Positions 1 to 11,702 are shown, counted from the stretch's first letter. The stretch is 64,000 nucleotides of DNA from Deinococcus sonorensis KR-87 (GCF_040256395.1 NZ_CP158299.1:2447501-2511500); one strand, 5' to 3'. A program made the numbers and translations. The notes: generated by a model not told the origin, from the sequence alone.

Positions 1-973
<973 letters not shown>

Positions 974-1020
974 ACTCACCTCCGGTGAGAGCCGCCCGGA
1001 AGGGGCGGCAAAGCCATTGA

Positions 1021-1305
1021 TTATCTCATGGCAGGGTCCTGTATGGCCGGTTGTGGGGTCTGGACGTTCAGCAGGGCGCTCACGGTGCCGGCCTGCGGGC
1101 CGAAGCTGCGGCGCAGCCGCTTCTCGCTCCAGCAGGCGGGGGTGTCAGCGCACACGTAGCGGCCTCGTCCGGTCCGGTGACCCGTCTGCAGCTGCCACCC
1201 CTGCTCACCGCGCACCAGCCGAAGCAGCTCGCCCTGGGGGCGTTTGCGGCGGCAGGCCACACAGCTGCGCTCCGGCACGTGCGGGGTGTGGGCGGCAGTG
1301 CTCAC
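1021..1305 (-). CDS. YlxR/DUF448 family RNA-binding protein
   Basis: A 94-residue basic protein of the YlxR (DUF448) family, which almost always sits between nusA and infB. In Bacillus the family member (RnpM) binds the RNase P RNA and modulates its activity; whether that holds here is inference. Family motifs are visible: [10 protein letters not shown] at residues 13-22, GRGRYVC near 46-52, and a C-terminal basic segment EKRLRRSFG. The start is GTG, 3 nt after the nusA stop, so translation is probably coupled. No other family fits. Confidence 0.88.
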   Translation of the reverse strand: MSTAAHTPHVPERSCVACRRKRPQGELLRLVRGEQGWQLQTGHRTGRGRYVCADTPACWSEKRLRRSFGPQAGTVSALLNVQTPQPAIQDPAMR

Positions 1306-1308
1306 GGC

Positions 1309-2508
<1,200 letters not shown>

Positions 2509-2590
2509 ATCACTTCCTTGTGGGCGGGTGCCTGGCGCACCCACCAGCGGGCCTGGCCGTCCTCAGACGCCTCAGGCCGCGACGAACCGC

Positions 2591-3088
2591 TCAGCGGTGG
2601 CGGTCCGGAAACTCGGCCAGATTGGCCTGAAACTCACCGATCCGCAGCGTGACCGGGCCTTCCGGCAGCTCGAACGTCACCTGCTCGTCTTCCACGCTGA
2701 CGATCGGGGCGGTGAAGCTATGGGCGCCGCTGCGGACCCGGGCCTTGAGGCCCAGCATCCGCTCGAAATGCCGGGCGCGCAGCAGCGGGCGCTTGGCACC
2801 CGGCGACTCCAGCTCCAGACGGTACTCGCTGCGGATCGGGTCCAGACGGTCGTATTCCTGGCCCACCGTGCGGCTGGCCAGTTCGAGATCCTCGATGGTG
2901 ACCGGCTGTTCGTCCTGGCGGTCGATGCGCACCACCACGATGGGGCGTTTGCCGGGATTCTGCACCTGCACTTCGAGCAGCTCGAAGCCGAGCGGTGCGA
3001 GCGCCTCCTGCGCGATGGTCTGCAGAACGCCCGCCGTGTTCTGGCTGGGCCTGGCTTGGTTGGATTGTACGGCTGAATTGTCGGTCAT
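2591..3088 (-). CDS. rimP: Ribosome maturation factor RimP
   Basis: Assembly factor for the 30S subunit; 165 residues, the usual length. Recognisable family segments are APLGFELLEVQ near the N-terminus, VVVRIDR, the DLELASRTVGQEYD segment and the hallmark YRLELESPGAKRPL. The first reading-frame ATG is at 3154, but it lies inside the leader hairpin. The ATG at 3088 has AGGCGG about 6-8 nt upstream and is preferred. First gene of the operon with nusA and infB; its leader carries two hairpins described separately. Confidence 0.94.
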   Translation of the reverse strand: MTDNSAVQSNQARPSQNTAGVLQTIAQEALAPLGFELLEVQVQNPGKRPIVVVRIDRQDEQPVTIEDLELASRTVGQEYDRLDPIRSEYRLELESPGAKRPLLRARHFERMLGLKARVRSGAHSFTAPIVSVEDEQVTFELPEGPVTLRIGEFQANLAEFPDRHR

Positions 3089-3095
3089 AAGTTGT

Positions 3096-3109
3096 CCGCC
3101 TTTCGGCGG
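3096..3109 (-). promoter_or_regulatory. GAAA-tetraloop hairpin covering the rimP ribosome binding site
   Basis: In the mRNA sense (minus strand) CCGCC-GAAA-GGCGG folds into a 5-bp GC stem closed by a GNRA-type tetraloop, and the 3' arm (AGGCGG) is the rimP Shine-Dalgarno. The stem ends 7 nt before the ATG. Translational control of rimP by this hairpin is inference. Confidence 0.5.
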
Positions 3110-3128
3110 TGTTCTCACCCCCTCCACG

Positions 3129-3155
3129 AAAAAAGGTGGGCGAATCCGGCCCACC
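3129..3155 (-). terminator. Intrinsic terminator-like hairpin in the rimP leader (candidate attenuator)
   Basis: On the minus strand GGTGGGC-loop7-GCCCACC (3155 to 3135) is followed immediately by six T (3134-3129). It lies between the candidate promoter at 3179-3187 and the rimP ATG at 3088, so it would terminate transcripts before the operon. Bacillus nusA is known to autoregulate through NusA-dependent termination in the leader of its own rimP-nusA operon; the same logic here is inference. Confidence 0.65.
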
Positions 3156-3178
3156 CTCCGTTCGAGGAACTTGGTGAC

Positions 3179-3187
3179 AGTATAGCA
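3179..3187 (-). promoter_or_regulatory. Extended -10 promoter for rimP-nusA-ylxR-infB
   Basis: Minus-strand TGCTATACT (TGn plus TATACT) with a poor -35 candidate TTGGGG 19 bp upstream (3204-3209). It would start RNA near 3172, giving a leader of about 85 nt that contains both hairpins. Confidence 0.5.
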
Positions 3188-3233
3188 AATCTGAGTGCCT
3201 GAACCCCAACGCAGACGACGATCTGCCGGGGTG

Positions 3234-3875
3234 CTAGCTGCGCTGCGGGTGGTACGCCTCGATCTGGATGCTGCCGTCCTGCAGCCGGGCCAGTTCCGCC
3301 TCGGGGCTGGCCTCCCGGCGTTTCATGCTGTCCATGCTGCTGCTCTCCGGGGCGCGGGCCAGCGCGTCGGCGATGCGGATCTGTGCGCTGGCGATCGGGC
3401 GGGCATACACGATGGCGTCCTGCCGCCCGTCTGCGCCGGCATGTACCACTCCGCGCAGCGCCCCCATCACGATCACGTCGCCGCCCGCGATCAGCTCGGC
3501 TCCCGGATTCACGTCCCCCAGCACCACCACGCTGCCCCGGTACTCGCCCCGGAAGCCGGCCCGCAGACCGTGCTGCAGAATCACGGTGCGGGTGTCGTCC
3601 TGCGCCCGCGGGTCCTCGGGGGGCGGCGCGCTGACGCGCACCTGCGTGGGAATGGTGGCCTTGGGCGTCCGGACCCGAGTGACGGTGCCGCCGGCAGCCC
3701 GCACCGCCGCCAATGCCGCCTCCAGAGCCAGAGGGTCGGTGTCGCCGGCCAGTTCGAGTGTCACGCTGGTCTGCAGCAGATCCGGCCTGGCGCTCAGCGT
3801 GTCCGCCACGCTGCCGGCGGTGTCCTCACTCTCGATCAGCAGGTTGAGCCCGCCCAGTGTGCCGCGCAATTTCAT
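3234..3875 (-). CDS. minC: Septum site-determining protein MinC
   Basis: Inhibitor of FtsZ ring assembly that works with MinD at the membrane. The protein is 213 residues. The N-terminal FtsZ-inhibiting domain begins MKLRGTLGGLNLLIE, and the C-terminal beta-helix domain shows VILQHGLRAGFRGEY, GSVVVLGDVNPGAELIAGGDVIVMG (typical turn repeats, here split by coils) and the family-typical HAGADG segment. minD and minE are not in the window. A TAGACT hexamer at 3882-3887 (minus strand) ends 6 nt before the ATG, so the mRNA is probably leaderless. The gene lies downstream of the fasciclin gene on the same strand. Confidence 0.93.
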   Translation of the reverse strand: MKLRGTLGGLNLLIESEDTAGSVADTLSARPDLLQTSVTLELAGDTDPLALEAALAAVRAAGGTVTRVRTPKATIPTQVRVSAPPPEDPRAQDDTRTVILQHGLRAGFRGEYRGSVVVLGDVNPGAELIAGGDVIVMGALRGVVHAGADGRQDAIVYARPIASAQIRIADALARAPESSSMDSMKRREASPEAELARLQDGSIQIEAYHPQRS

Positions 3876-3932
3876 GAGGGCAGTCTAGCAATCCACTGAG
3901 AAGGGCGATATGTACCTTTCCGCACAACGCAG

Positions 3933-3956
3933 CGGCGGCCTCCTAGGAGGCCGCCG
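3933..3956 (-). terminator. 24-bp perfect palindrome after the fasciclin gene
   Basis: CGGCGGCCTCCT followed directly by its reverse complement, 22 nt past the stop codon of the fasciclin gene. It can form a strong GC hairpin but has no clear T tract, so termination activity is likely rather than certain. Confidence 0.5.
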
Positions 3957-3978
3957 GCGAGGGGAAACTCAGTTCAGC

Positions 3979-5922
3979 TCAGGGCAGGGCGGGCGGCATC
4001 AGCACGGTGTCAATCGCGTCGATGTAACCGTTGCTGGCCGGAATGTCCGCCTGGGTGATCATGGCCGATCCGATCATGAAGTTCCCACCGCTGCTGACCA
4101 GCTGCAGAGGCGCGTTATCGGACGTCGTGGTCCGCACACCCTGGGCTGCCGCGTCGCTGGCGGTGAAGCTGCCGCTCACCACGTGGTAGGACAGCACGCG
4201 GGCAAGCGCCGTGGGGTTGCTGGTTAGGTCGGAGAGCTGGGTGGGAGTCAGCTTGGCGAAGGCGTCGTTGGTCGGCGCAAACACCGTGAAGGGGCCGGCG
4301 CCGCCCAGCGTGGCGGCCAGACCGCTCTGCTGCAGCAGGCCGTTCAGCGTGCTGAAGCGCGGATCGGTACTGATCAGCTGAGCGACGGTGCTGGTCGCGG
4401 CCGGGGTGGCGGTGGCCGGAGCAGCCGGGGTGGCCGCGGCCGCCGGAGCCGACGGCGTGGTGGCATCCGTGGTCGCCGGGGTAGAGGGGGTGGCCGCCGC
4501 AGCATCCGTGGTGGCCGGGGTCGAAGGCGTAGCCGCAGCGTCGGTCGTGGCCGGAGTTGAAGGCGTGGCCGCCGCGTCGGTCGTCGAGGTGTCGGCGGCG
4601 ACGGCGGGCGGGGCGGGGATGGTTACGTCCGACGGGATCAGCACCGCGTCGATCGCGTGGATCACGCCATTCGAGGAGGCGATGTCGGTGGCGGTCACGT
4701 TGGCGGTGCCGACCATGACCGAGCTGCCGCTGGCCATCACGCTGAGGCTGGAGCCTTCCGCGCTGGTCAGCTGGGTGCTGGTGGCGACCTGCGAGGCCGG
4801 CACCTTCCCGGCCACCACGTGGTACAGCAGGATCTGCTTGAGCAGCGCCGGGTCAGAGGCGATCACGGCGAGGGTGTCAGGATCGACCTTGTCGAAGGCC
4901 TCGTTGGTGGGCGCGAAGATGGTGTAATCACCGGTCATCAGCGTCTCGTCCAGGCCCGCGTCGCTGATCAGGCCAGCCAGCGTGCTGAAGCGCTCGTCCG
5001 AGGCGATCACGTCATAGACGGTGTTGCTGGCCGTCTCGTCGGTGGTGGTCGCGGAGGCGTCGGCCGAGGTGTCGGTCGTGGTGGCTTCCGTGGTCGTCGC
5101 GTCCGTGGTGGTGGTGTCCGTCGTCGTGGCGTCGGTCGTGGTGGTGTCCGTCGTCGCGTCGGTGGTCGTCGTGGTATCGGTCGCGGTGGTGTCGGTGGTG
5201 GTCGTATCCGCCGGCGCGCTGGGGGTGGTGGTGTCCGTGGTCGTGCTGGTGTCGGTGGTGGACGCGGTGGTCGCGCCACTCAGCGGCGTCACGGGAATGT
5301 CGGCCACGCTGATGCCGGCGGGGGCCGACGGGGTGGTGGCGGCCGGAGCCGCTGCTGGAGCGGGTTCCGGGGTGGCCGGCGTGGTGGTCGCGGCCGGCGC
5401 CGGGGTCACGGTCGCCATCGGCGGCATCAGCACCGTATCGATCACGTGGACGATGCCGTTACACGCCAGCACGTTGGCGCGGGTGACGGTCGCGTTGTTG
5501 ATCATCACCTTGCTGCCCATGGTGCTGACCGACACGGTGGCGCCGTTGGCGGTCTTGGCCGACTTCAGCACCTTGACCTGGGTGGCATTCACCTTGCCCG
5601 GCAGAACGTGGTACAGCAGGATGGACTTCAGTTGATCCGGGTCATTGAACAGGTTGCTCAGCGCGTCGCTGGGCAGCTTGGCAAACGCCGCGTCAGTGGG
5701 GGCGAACACCGTGTAGCTGCCGCCCTGGAGCGTCTCGGTCAGGCCCGTCGCCTGCACCGCGGTCAGCAAGGTGCTGAACTGCGGGTCGTTCATGATGAGG
5801 TCCGCGATGGTGCGGCAGGTGGTGGCGGCCGGAGCAGCGGTCGTGGGGCCACCCGCACCACCGGCGAGCGCAGCGTTACCAAACATGAGGCCGAGCGAGA
5901 GCAGTGCGATCGATTTCTTCAT
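3979..5922 (-). CDS. Secreted three-domain fasciclin (FAS1) protein
   Basis: 647 residues. A signal peptide (MKKSIALLSLGLMFGNAALA) is followed by three FAS1 domains at about residues 36-170, 300-435 and 510-645. Each carries the family H1 motif (YTVFAPTDAAFAKLP, YTIFAPTNEAFDKV, FTVFAPTNDAFAKL) and the H2-side YHV motif (LYHVLPGK, LYHVVAGK, SYHVVSGS). FAS1 domains act in cell-surface adhesion. The first linker is almost pure Thr/Asp/Ala (TTTDTT-like units) and the second contains about three copies of TPSTPATTDAAA; such linkers are prone to length change. ATG 5922 has GAGGTGA upstream. An envelope or biofilm role is inferred from the family. Confidence 0.92.
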   Translation of the reverse strand: MKKSIALLSLGLMFGNAALAGGAGGPTTAAPAATTCRTIADLIMNDPQFSTLLTAVQATGLTETLQGGSYTVFAPTDAAFAKLPSDALSNLFNDPDQLKSILLYHVLPGKVNATQVKVLKSAKTANGATVSVSTMGSKVMINNATVTRANVLACNGIVHVIDTVLMPPMATVTPAPAATTTPATPEPAPAAAPAATTPSAPAGISVADIPVTPLSGATTASTTDTSTTTDTTTPSAPADTTTTDTTATDTTTTTDATTDTTTTDATTTDTTTTDATTTEATTTDTSADASATTTDETASNTVYDVIASDERFSTLAGLISDAGLDETLMTGDYTIFAPTNEAFDKVDPDTLAVIASDPALLKQILLYHVVAGKVPASQVATSTQLTSAEGSSLSVMASGSSVMVGTANVTATDIASSNGVIHAIDAVLIPSDVTIPAPPAVAADTSTTDAAATPSTPATTDAAATPSTPATTDAAAATPSTPATTDATTPSAPAAAATPAAPATATPAATSTVAQLISTDPRFSTLNGLLQQSGLAATLGGAGPFTVFAPTNDAFAKLTPTQLSDLTSNPTALARVLSYHVVSGSFTASDAAAQGVRTTTSDNAPLQLVSSGGNFMIGSAMITQADIPASNGYIDAIDTVLMPPALP

Positions 5923-5961
5923 GAGATCACCTCGGAGTAGATGGATTGCAAATCCTAATCA

Positions 5962-5990
5962 ACACTATGGGTTGACAGAATGCAACTCAA
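5962..5990 (-). promoter_or_regulatory. Candidate sigma-70-type promoter of the fasciclin gene
   Basis: Minus strand TTGAGT (5990-5985), 17-bp spacer, TAGTGT (5967-5962). It lies in the AT-rich 5923-6035 gap and would give a leader of about 35 nt carrying the GAGGTGA ribosome binding site. Confidence 0.5.
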
Positions 5991-6035
5991 ATCAGATTTG
6001 TAGACCTCGGCTTATGAAAACCTAATTAATAATTA

Positions 6036-6055
6036 GAGCCAAACTCATTTGGCTC
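6036..6055 (-). terminator. ftsK transcription terminator hairpin
   Basis: GAGCCAAA-loop4-TTTGGCTC is a perfect 8-bp stem 23 nt after the ftsK stop, followed on the minus strand by the AT-rich tract TAATTATTAATTA. Confidence 0.6.
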
Positions 6056-6078
6056 ACATTCTGGTGGAGCGCCTGGCT

Positions 6079-9000
6079 TCAGCGGCCGAAGTACTCGGGA
6101 AGGTCTGCCTCGCTGATCAGCACGTCGCGGGGCTTGCTGCCCTGATGCTTGCTGACGATGCCCATGGCTTCCAGCATATCCATCAGCTTGCCGGCGCGAG
6201 CGTGGCCCACCGAGAGACGCCGCTGCAACCGCGACACGCTGCCCTGGCCCTCCTCAATGCAGATCTGGGCCGCCTGCCGCAGATAGGGGTCCGAGAAGTC
6301 CATGTTGGCGCGTTCCGGGGTGCTCCCGGCGCCCGCTTCCACCGCCCCGTCGAAGTCGGAGCCGTAAGCTTCCACGAACCAGTCCTCAAACACCTGCCGG
6401 CGCAGGAAATCTGAGATGCGCTGCGACTCCAGCTCTGAGATGTATGGCCCCTGGAGGCGTAGCGGCTTCACCAGCCCCGGCTGATAGAACAGCATGTCGC
6501 CCATGCCGGTCAGCCGCTCGGCACCCATCGCGTCCAGAATCGTGCGCGAGTCGTGGCTGCTGCTCACCGCGAACGCAATGCGGGCCGGCACGTTCACCTT
6601 GATCAGGCTGGTCAGGATGTCCACGCTGGGCCGCTGGGTGGCGAGCACCAGGTGCATGCCGGTGGCGCGCGCCATCTGGGCCAGCCGCATGATGGCGCTC
6701 TCCACCTCCTTGGGGCTGGTGATCATCAGGTCGGCCAGCTCGTCAATGATGATCACCAGGTGCGGCAGTTCCGGCTCGCCCACCTGACGCATCTTGGCGT
6801 TGAACTGCTCCAGGTTCTTGGCCCCGATCTGGCTCATCATCTTGTAGCGCCGCTCCATGTGCGCCACCGCGCCCAGCAGCACCCCGGCCGCGTCCATCGG
6901 GTTGGTGACCACGCCGCGCACCAGATGCGGGATGCCGTCGTAGGGCGTCAGCTCCACCATCTTGGGGTCCACCATCAGGAAGCGCAGTTCAGTGGGCAGG
7001 TAGCGGTACAGCAGGCTGGTGATCAGCGTGTTCACACACACCGACTTGCCGCTGCCGGTGCTGCCCGCGATCAGCAGGTGCGGCATCTTGGCGAGGTCGC
7101 CCACCATCAGGTCGCCGTCAATGCTCTTGCCCAGGATGATTGGCAGGCGGGCGCGGGTCTGCTGGAAGCTGGGGGCCGCCACCGCCGTGTGGAAGGTAAC
7201 CGGCTCGCGGTCGGTGTTCGGCACCTCCAATCCGATGACGCTCTTGCCCGGCACCGGCGCCTCCACGCGCACCCCGCCCACCGCCAGCGCCCGCGCGAGG
7301 TCGTTGCTCAGCCCGGCGATCCGTGAAATCTTCTCACCGGGGGCCGGCTCGATCTCGTAGCGGGTCACAGTCGGCCCGCGCGCGAAGTCCACCACCCGGG
7401 CGCTCAGCCCGAACTGTGCCAGCGTCTGGTTGATCAGCTCGGCGCGCATCCGGGCCTGGGCATCCAGCTGGGCCAGGCCCATCGGCAACGCCGGCACCGG
7501 GTCCAGCAGGTCCAGCCCCGGAATGGCGATGTCAATGGCGCCGACGCTCGGCTTCGGCGCAGGCTTCTCGGGGGCCAGCGCGTCGTCGTCCTCCCAGGGC
7601 GGCGTCTCGGCCAGCTTGCGGCCGGACGGGACCGGAAGGTCGTCCAGCGGCAGGTCGGCCACCGGCGCCGCCGAGATGACCATCCGGTCCGGGGCCGCGG
7701 GCACCGACACTGGTTCGGTGGGCAGAGGAACCGGCATGCTCGGGGTGACCGCAACGGGCGTGGGGGGCGTCACCGGAACCGTCACGTTGACCGGCGCGGC
7801 AGGGGAGACCACCAGCACGGCGGGCTCCGGTGCTGCGGACGGCTCGTCGAAGCTGAAATCCAGGGCGGGCAGCGGCTCCGTCTGAACCGGCGGTTCGGTG
7901 ATGACCGGAGGTGCGTCGTCGGTCTTCTCCGCCTCCGAGGGGGCCGTCACGCTCGCCTGCGCCTCCGCGGCGGCCCGGCTGGCCTGCGCTGCCAGTTCCT
8001 GCTCCAGCCGCAGGTCCCAGTGGGCACCGGCCCGCAGCGTCTCCTCGGCGTCGCGGCCCAGCGCTTCCGACAGTTCGGCGGCCAGCTCCGCCGGAGCCCG
8101 GTCAAACCGCGCGGTGCGGTCTGGCCAGCCGGGGTACAGCTCGGCACGGGTGCGCCACTCCAGGAAGCGGGTCTGCAGCTCCTGCCAGTCCTTGAGCCGT
8201 GCCTGATGCGCCGGGCGTTCGCGCAGCAGCACGGCGGCGTCGGCCTTGTTCAGGGCCTGCTCCGAGCGCTTGCGCAGCTGTTCGAGGGTGCCGGCCCGGT
8301 GTGCCAGCCGCTGCAGGTCCATGACCATCGCCCGGCGCAGCCGCTCCAGCGCGCCGCTCGCCATGGTGGACGGCAGCTCGGCGCTCAGGTCCGAGCGGCC
8401 AGCCTTCTGGTCCTTGGCCAGCGCCTCGGCCTGGGCGGCCGCTTCCGGCGCCTCCGCCTTGACCGCGTCCAGCAGTTCGCGGGCCGCGCTGCTCACGAAG
8501 CTGGCACTCACGTCGCGCCAGCCCTTGAGCTGCTTCTCGGTGGCTTTCAGTTCGGTTTCGTTCAGGGTGCCCAGGGTGCGGCTGGTCTTGCGCGCTTCGT
8601 CCTGCCAGCCGCTCAGCTCGCGGGCATCGGGATACAGCTTGCGCAGCGCTTCCAGGTCGCGGATGTGCGCCGCCACACCCTGCCGCAGGTGATGCCGCAG
8701 GCGGGCCGCGTCACGCCCCTCCTGACGGGCCTCCAGCGCGCCCTGAGCGGCCGAGGCGCTGCCCGCCAGCAGCAGGCTGACGCCCATGAAGAAGCGCCGC
8801 AGCAGCGTGGTGGGCGCCCAGGCGAACATGATCTCCAGGCCCAGCGTCAGCGTGACCAGCGGGATCAGGGCGGCGGCATACGAGATGGCCCCGAACAGCG
8901 GCTGCATGGCCAGTTCGGCCAGCTGACCGGCGGTGCCGGGCCAGAAGAGTTCCTGGAGCGCCAGCACCGAGGCGGTGACCAGTACGCCGCCCAGCACCCG

Positions 9001-9255
9001 GCGGGTGAGGCGGTTCAGGTCGCGGCCCAGGAACACCAGCACGCCGTAGCACGCTGGAATCAGCGGGAGCAGCGTGCTGGCCCAGCCGAGCGAGCCGCTC
9101 AGGGCGCCGTTGGCCCGCGACATGAAGCCGGCGCCCGACACCGGCAGGGCCACGGTAATGCCCAGAAAGATGCCCACCGCGAAGAGCACCAACCCCAGCA
9201 CCTCGCCGTCGAAGCGGTTGGTATTCAGATTGCGTTTGACACGTTTGGTCGCCAC
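6079..9255 (-). CDS. ftsK: DNA translocase FtsK
   Basis: Septal DNA pump that segregates chromosome ends and activates Xer recombination at dif. 1058 residues: four or so N-terminal membrane segments within residues 15-170, then a long helical, charged linker (about 170-430) and a Pro-rich stretch to about 590. The motor follows, with Walker A GSTGSGKS near 730 and Walker [14 protein letters not shown] near 830. The C-terminal winged-helix gamma domain (about 990-1058) ends PEYFGR; it reads the orienting KOPS motif in other bacteria. The start is GTG 9255, preceded by TAAACT (9263-9268, minus strand) with a 7-nt gap, so probably leaderless. Partner logic links it to the tyrosine recombinase at 45203-46195. 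Confidence 0.96.
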   Translation of the reverse strand: MATKRVKRNLNTNRFDGEVLGLVLFAVGIFLGITVALPVSGAGFMSRANGALSGSLGWASTLLPLIPACYGVLVFLGRDLNRLTRRVLGGVLVTASVLALQELFWPGTAGQLAELAMQPLFGAISYAAALIPLVTLTLGLEIMFAWAPTTLLRRFFMGVSLLLAGSASAAQGALEARQEGRDAARLRHHLRQGVAAHIRDLEALRKLYPDARELSGWQDEARKTSRTLGTLNETELKATEKQLKGWRDVSASFVSSAARELLDAVKAEAPEAAAQAEALAKDQKAGRSDLSAELPSTMASGALERLRRAMVMDLQRLAHRAGTLEQLRKRSEQALNKADAAVLLRERPAHQARLKDWQELQTRFLEWRTRAELYPGWPDRTARFDRAPAELAAELSEALGRDAEETLRAGAHWDLRLEQELAAQASRAAAEAQASVTAPSEAEKTDDAPPVITEPPVQTEPLPALDFSFDEPSAAPEPAVLVVSPAAPVNVTVPVTPPTPVAVTPSMPVPLPTEPVSVPAAPDRMVISAAPVADLPLDDLPVPSGRKLAETPPWEDDDALAPEKPAPKPSVGAIDIAIPGLDLLDPVPALPMGLAQLDAQARMRAELINQTLAQFGLSARVVDFARGPTVTRYEIEPAPGEKISRIAGLSNDLARALAVGGVRVEAPVPGKSVIGLEVPNTDREPVTFHTAVAAPSFQQTRARLPIILGKSIDGDLMVGDLAKMPHLLIAGSTGSGKSVCVNTLITSLLYRYLPTELRFLMVDPKMVELTPYDGIPHLVRGVVTNPMDAAGVLLGAVAHMERRYKMMSQIGAKNLEQFNAKMRQVGEPELPHLVIIIDELADLMITSPKEVESAIMRLAQMARATGMHLVLATQRPSVDILTSLIKVNVPARIAFAVSSSHDSRTILDAMGAERLTGMGDMLFYQPGLVKPLRLQGPYISELESQRISDFLRRQVFEDWFVEAYGSDFDGAVEAGAGSTPERANMDFSDPYLRQAAQICIEEGQGSVSRLQRRLSVGHARAGKLMDMLEAMGIVSKHQGSKPRDVLISEADLPEYFGR

Positions 9256-9297
9256 TTGCAGCAGTTTATCAGCCCCAGGCCGATTGCGCAGGACACT

Positions 9298-10434
9298 TTA
9301 CGCCGTGGCCGCATTTCCCAGCGGCTGGGGGACCACGTCCCGGCCCGCAGCGCCCAGCATCCCGAAGTCGCTGTCACTGCAGCACACGCGATTCCGCCCG
9401 GTCCTTTTGGCCTGATACAGCGCCAGATCCGCGCGGGCGGCCAGCGTCTCCAGCGTGTCGCCGGGCCGGGACGCGGCCACTCCAAAGCTGGCCGTCACCG
9501 GCTGGGCTGGCGCCAGATCAGCACCCGAAATGCTCAGGCGCAGCCGCTCCGCCACCTGCACGGCGCTCTGCAGGTCGGCTCCAGGCAGCACCACCACAAA
9601 CTCCTCGCCGCCCCAGCGCCCGGCGAGGTCCTGAGCGCGGACCCCCTCCACCAGCAGCCGGGCGAGACCGCGCAGCACCTCGTCTCCCTGGGCATGGCCG
9701 AAGGTGTCGTTCAGGCGCTTGAAATGGTCCACGTCAAGCAGCAGCAGGCAGCCGGCCCCAGACGTGGGGCATTGCAGCAGCGCGCTGGCGCGGCTGGACA
9801 GGCCCCAGCGGTTCGGCAGGCCGGTCAGCTGATCGGTCTGGGCCTGCCGCTCCAGCTCCAGGGTGCGGCGCGCGGTGGCCTGCAGGCACTGCCGGGTCCA
9901 GCCCAGCACCAGCAGCAGGGCGCCCACCGCCGCACACATCGCTTCCAGCAGCAGCCAGCGCCCCAGCGCCTCGCCGCTGAGCGCACCGGCATGCACGGCC
10001 AGCAGTTCCGGGAGCGCCTGCAGGGCCAGCAAAAGCCCGACCAACGGCAGGGCCTCCCGCAGTGGCCGGCGCTGTGTCAGGGCCAGCGCACACAGCAGCA
10101 CCAGCAGCACGCTTAACACGGTCAGGCCGTTGTCTGCAGAGGCAGGCACGGCAGAGCGCCACGCCAGAAACAGCAGGGTCGAGGCGCTGAGGATGAGCAG
10201 CAGCAGCCGGCGAAACACGGCGAGCGACAGATGCCCCCGCCGGACCAGGGCCGCCGTCGTCCACACCATCAGCAGGGCGGCGGGCGGTCCCCAGTGAAGC
10301 GGACCCGGAGGCAGGCGCAGGGCTGAACTGTACAGCCACAGTCCTCCGGCCGCGACCGTGCCGGTCAGCGTCTCGTTCAGCAGCGCCGCCAGGGGCGGAG
10401 CGCGGCGTTCCGGCACGGGACGGTGGGATGGCAT
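9298..10434 (-). CDS. Membrane-bound GGDEF diguanylate cyclase
   Basis: Makes cyclic di-GMP from two GTP. 378 residues: about six hydrophobic segments in residues 15-180 with no recognised sensor domain, a linker helix (LERQAQTDQLTGLPNR), then the GGDEF domain. The active-site motif is GGEEF (about 272-276), a functional variant, and the inhibitory RxxD site (RAQD) sits exactly five residues upstream, so product inhibition should be intact. ATG 10434 has GAGGAGG three nt upstream. It is downstream of the WD40 gene on the same strand but separated by a 180-bp gap with no clear terminator, and probably has its own promoter. Confidence 0.93.
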   Translation of the reverse strand: MPSHRPVPERRAPPLAALLNETLTGTVAAGGLWLYSSALRLPPGPLHWGPPAALLMVWTTAALVRRGHLSLAVFRRLLLLILSASTLLFLAWRSAVPASADNGLTVLSVLLVLLCALALTQRRPLREALPLVGLLLALQALPELLAVHAGALSGEALGRWLLLEAMCAAVGALLLVLGWTRQCLQATARRTLELERQAQTDQLTGLPNRWGLSSRASALLQCPTSGAGCLLLLDVDHFKRLNDTFGHAQGDEVLRGLARLLVEGVRAQDLAGRWGGEEFVVVLPGADLQSAVQVAERLRLSISGADLAPAQPVTASFGVAASRPGDTLETLAARADLALYQAKRTGRNRVCCSDSDFGMLGAAGRDVVPQPLGNAATA

Positions 10435-10616
10435 GGTCCTCCTCAGGTCAGGAATGATGGCGTGGGTGATGGCGTCCTGGTCGGACCGGCGGTGTTCAGG
10501 GGCATGCTACCCAGCGCCCTGGTCCTCTGCCTTTACCTTCCGTCAGAGATGGAGACTTGCTCAAGAGTACGTCCCTGACGACTTTTTTCACGCTTATCAT
10601 GAGGAGCACAGCGGCA

Positions 10617-11636
10617 TTACGGCAGTTGCCAGAAACTCACGTTGCCGTCGCGCCCACCACCTACCAGCACCTGCCGCTGCCGGCCGTCCCACGCCACGCC
10701 CCTGACTGCATTGACCTGGGCCTGCACCGACGCGAGTGGTACACCGGTCTGCGTATTCCAGCGCTGTACCCGGCCATCCTCGCCGCCGGTGACCAGTTGA
10801 TCCGGCCCGGTATACGTCACGCTGGTCAGGGGGCCGCGGCCCGGGTCCAGGTGACGGCCCGGCAGACCGCTGGCCACTGTCCACAGCTGGACGGTGCCGT
10901 CCTCGCTGCCGCTGGCCAGCTGCCGGCCGTCCGGGCTGAAGGCCACGGTGCTCACTGCGTCCGTGTGGGTGCGCAGGGTTCGCCACTCGCGCTGGCTGGC
11001 CACATTCCATACCCGCACCGTGAGGTCACGGCTGCTGCTGGCGAGCAGCGACCCGTCCGGGCTGAAGGCGACCCCCGTGACCTGCGCGGTGTGGCCGATC
11101 AGGGTCGCCACCGGATGACCGTGGGCCACCTCCCACAGCCGCACGCTGTTCTGGGGCCCGGACAGCGGTGTGGTGCCTCCCAGCCCGGTCGCAAGCAGGC
11201 GGCCGTCCGGGCTGAATGCCACCGACGTGGCGGTGGAGGCTCCAGAATCCAGGCGCAGCCGCAACGCGCCGTCGCTGACCCGCCACACCCGCGTGCGCCC
11301 ATCGGCGCCGGCTGAAGCGAGGCGGCTGCCGTCCGGGCTGAAGGCCAGCGCCTGCACCGCGCCGGGCTGGCGCAAATTGCGAACCGCGTGCTGCCGCTGC
11401 AGGTCCCAGAGCAGCACGCGGCCTTCCTCGCCGCCGATGGCCAGCAGGGTGCCGCTGCGGGTCACGCCCAGCGCCCGCACATCGCTGCTGACGCCGTTCA
11501 GGTGGGTGAGGGTAGAGGTGGTTGGTGTGACTACGGCCAGAAGCGCCGCTGGTGTCGTGAGCGGGAGGGCGGCATGGGCCGAGCCGGCCATCAGCAGGCC
11601 CAGCAGGAGGCGGACGGTGGGACGGAATAAAGGCAT
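10617..11636 (-). CDS. Secreted seven-bladed WD40 repeat protein
   Basis: 339 residues: signal peptide (MPLFRPTVRLLLGLLMAGSAHA) then seven WD40 blades. Examples are VQALAFSPDGSRLASAGADG...VW, VTGVAFSPDGSLLASSSRD...VW, VSTVAFSPDGRQLASGSEDG...LW and the closing VRGVAWD...GGGRDGNVSFW. The reading frame stays open far upstream, but that part overlaps the lipoprotein gene on the same strand in another frame; the ATG at 11636 starts a clean signal peptide and has AGGAGAG upstream. No catalytic domain is present, so it is likely a binding scaffold in the envelope. It follows the lipoprotein gene with an 86-nt gap that contains a hairpin. Confidence 0.88.
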   Translation of the reverse strand: MPLFRPTVRLLLGLLMAGSAHAALPLTTPAALLAVVTPTTSTLTHLNGVSSDVRALGVTRSGTLLAIGGEEGRVLLWDLQRQHAVRNLRQPGAVQALAFSPDGSRLASAGADGRTRVWRVSDGALRLRLDSGASTATSVAFSPDGRLLATGLGGTTPLSGPQNSVRLWEVAHGHPVATLIGHTAQVTGVAFSPDGSLLASSSRDLTVRVWNVASQREWRTLRTHTDAVSTVAFSPDGRQLASGSEDGTVQLWTVASGLPGRHLDPGRGPLTSVTYTGPDQLVTGGEDGRVQRWNTQTGVPLASVQAQVNAVRGVAWDGRQRQVLVGGGRDGNVSFWQLP

Positions 11637-11663
11637 GGAGGCTCTCCTGGAGGAATGAAGGAC

Positions 11664-11702
11664 GGCACCCCCGGAAGGACCGGAGGTCCTTTCGAGGGTG
11701 CC
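11664..11702 (-). terminator. Branched inverted repeat between lipoprotein and WD40 genes
   Basis: Outer arms GGCACCC (11664-11670) and GGGTGCC (11696-11702) enclose an inner AAGGACC/GGTCCTT stem, 20 nt past the lipoprotein stop. There is no T tract, so it may be a partial terminator or a processing/stability hairpin. Confidence 0.5.

Noticed and set aside
6049..10116. Long plus-strand reading frames opposite ftsK and the GGDEF gene (up to about 700 codons)
   Set aside because: They are antisense frames caused by high third-position GC; the proteins are low-complexity His/Arg/Gln-rich with no family, and the minus-strand genes are unambiguous.
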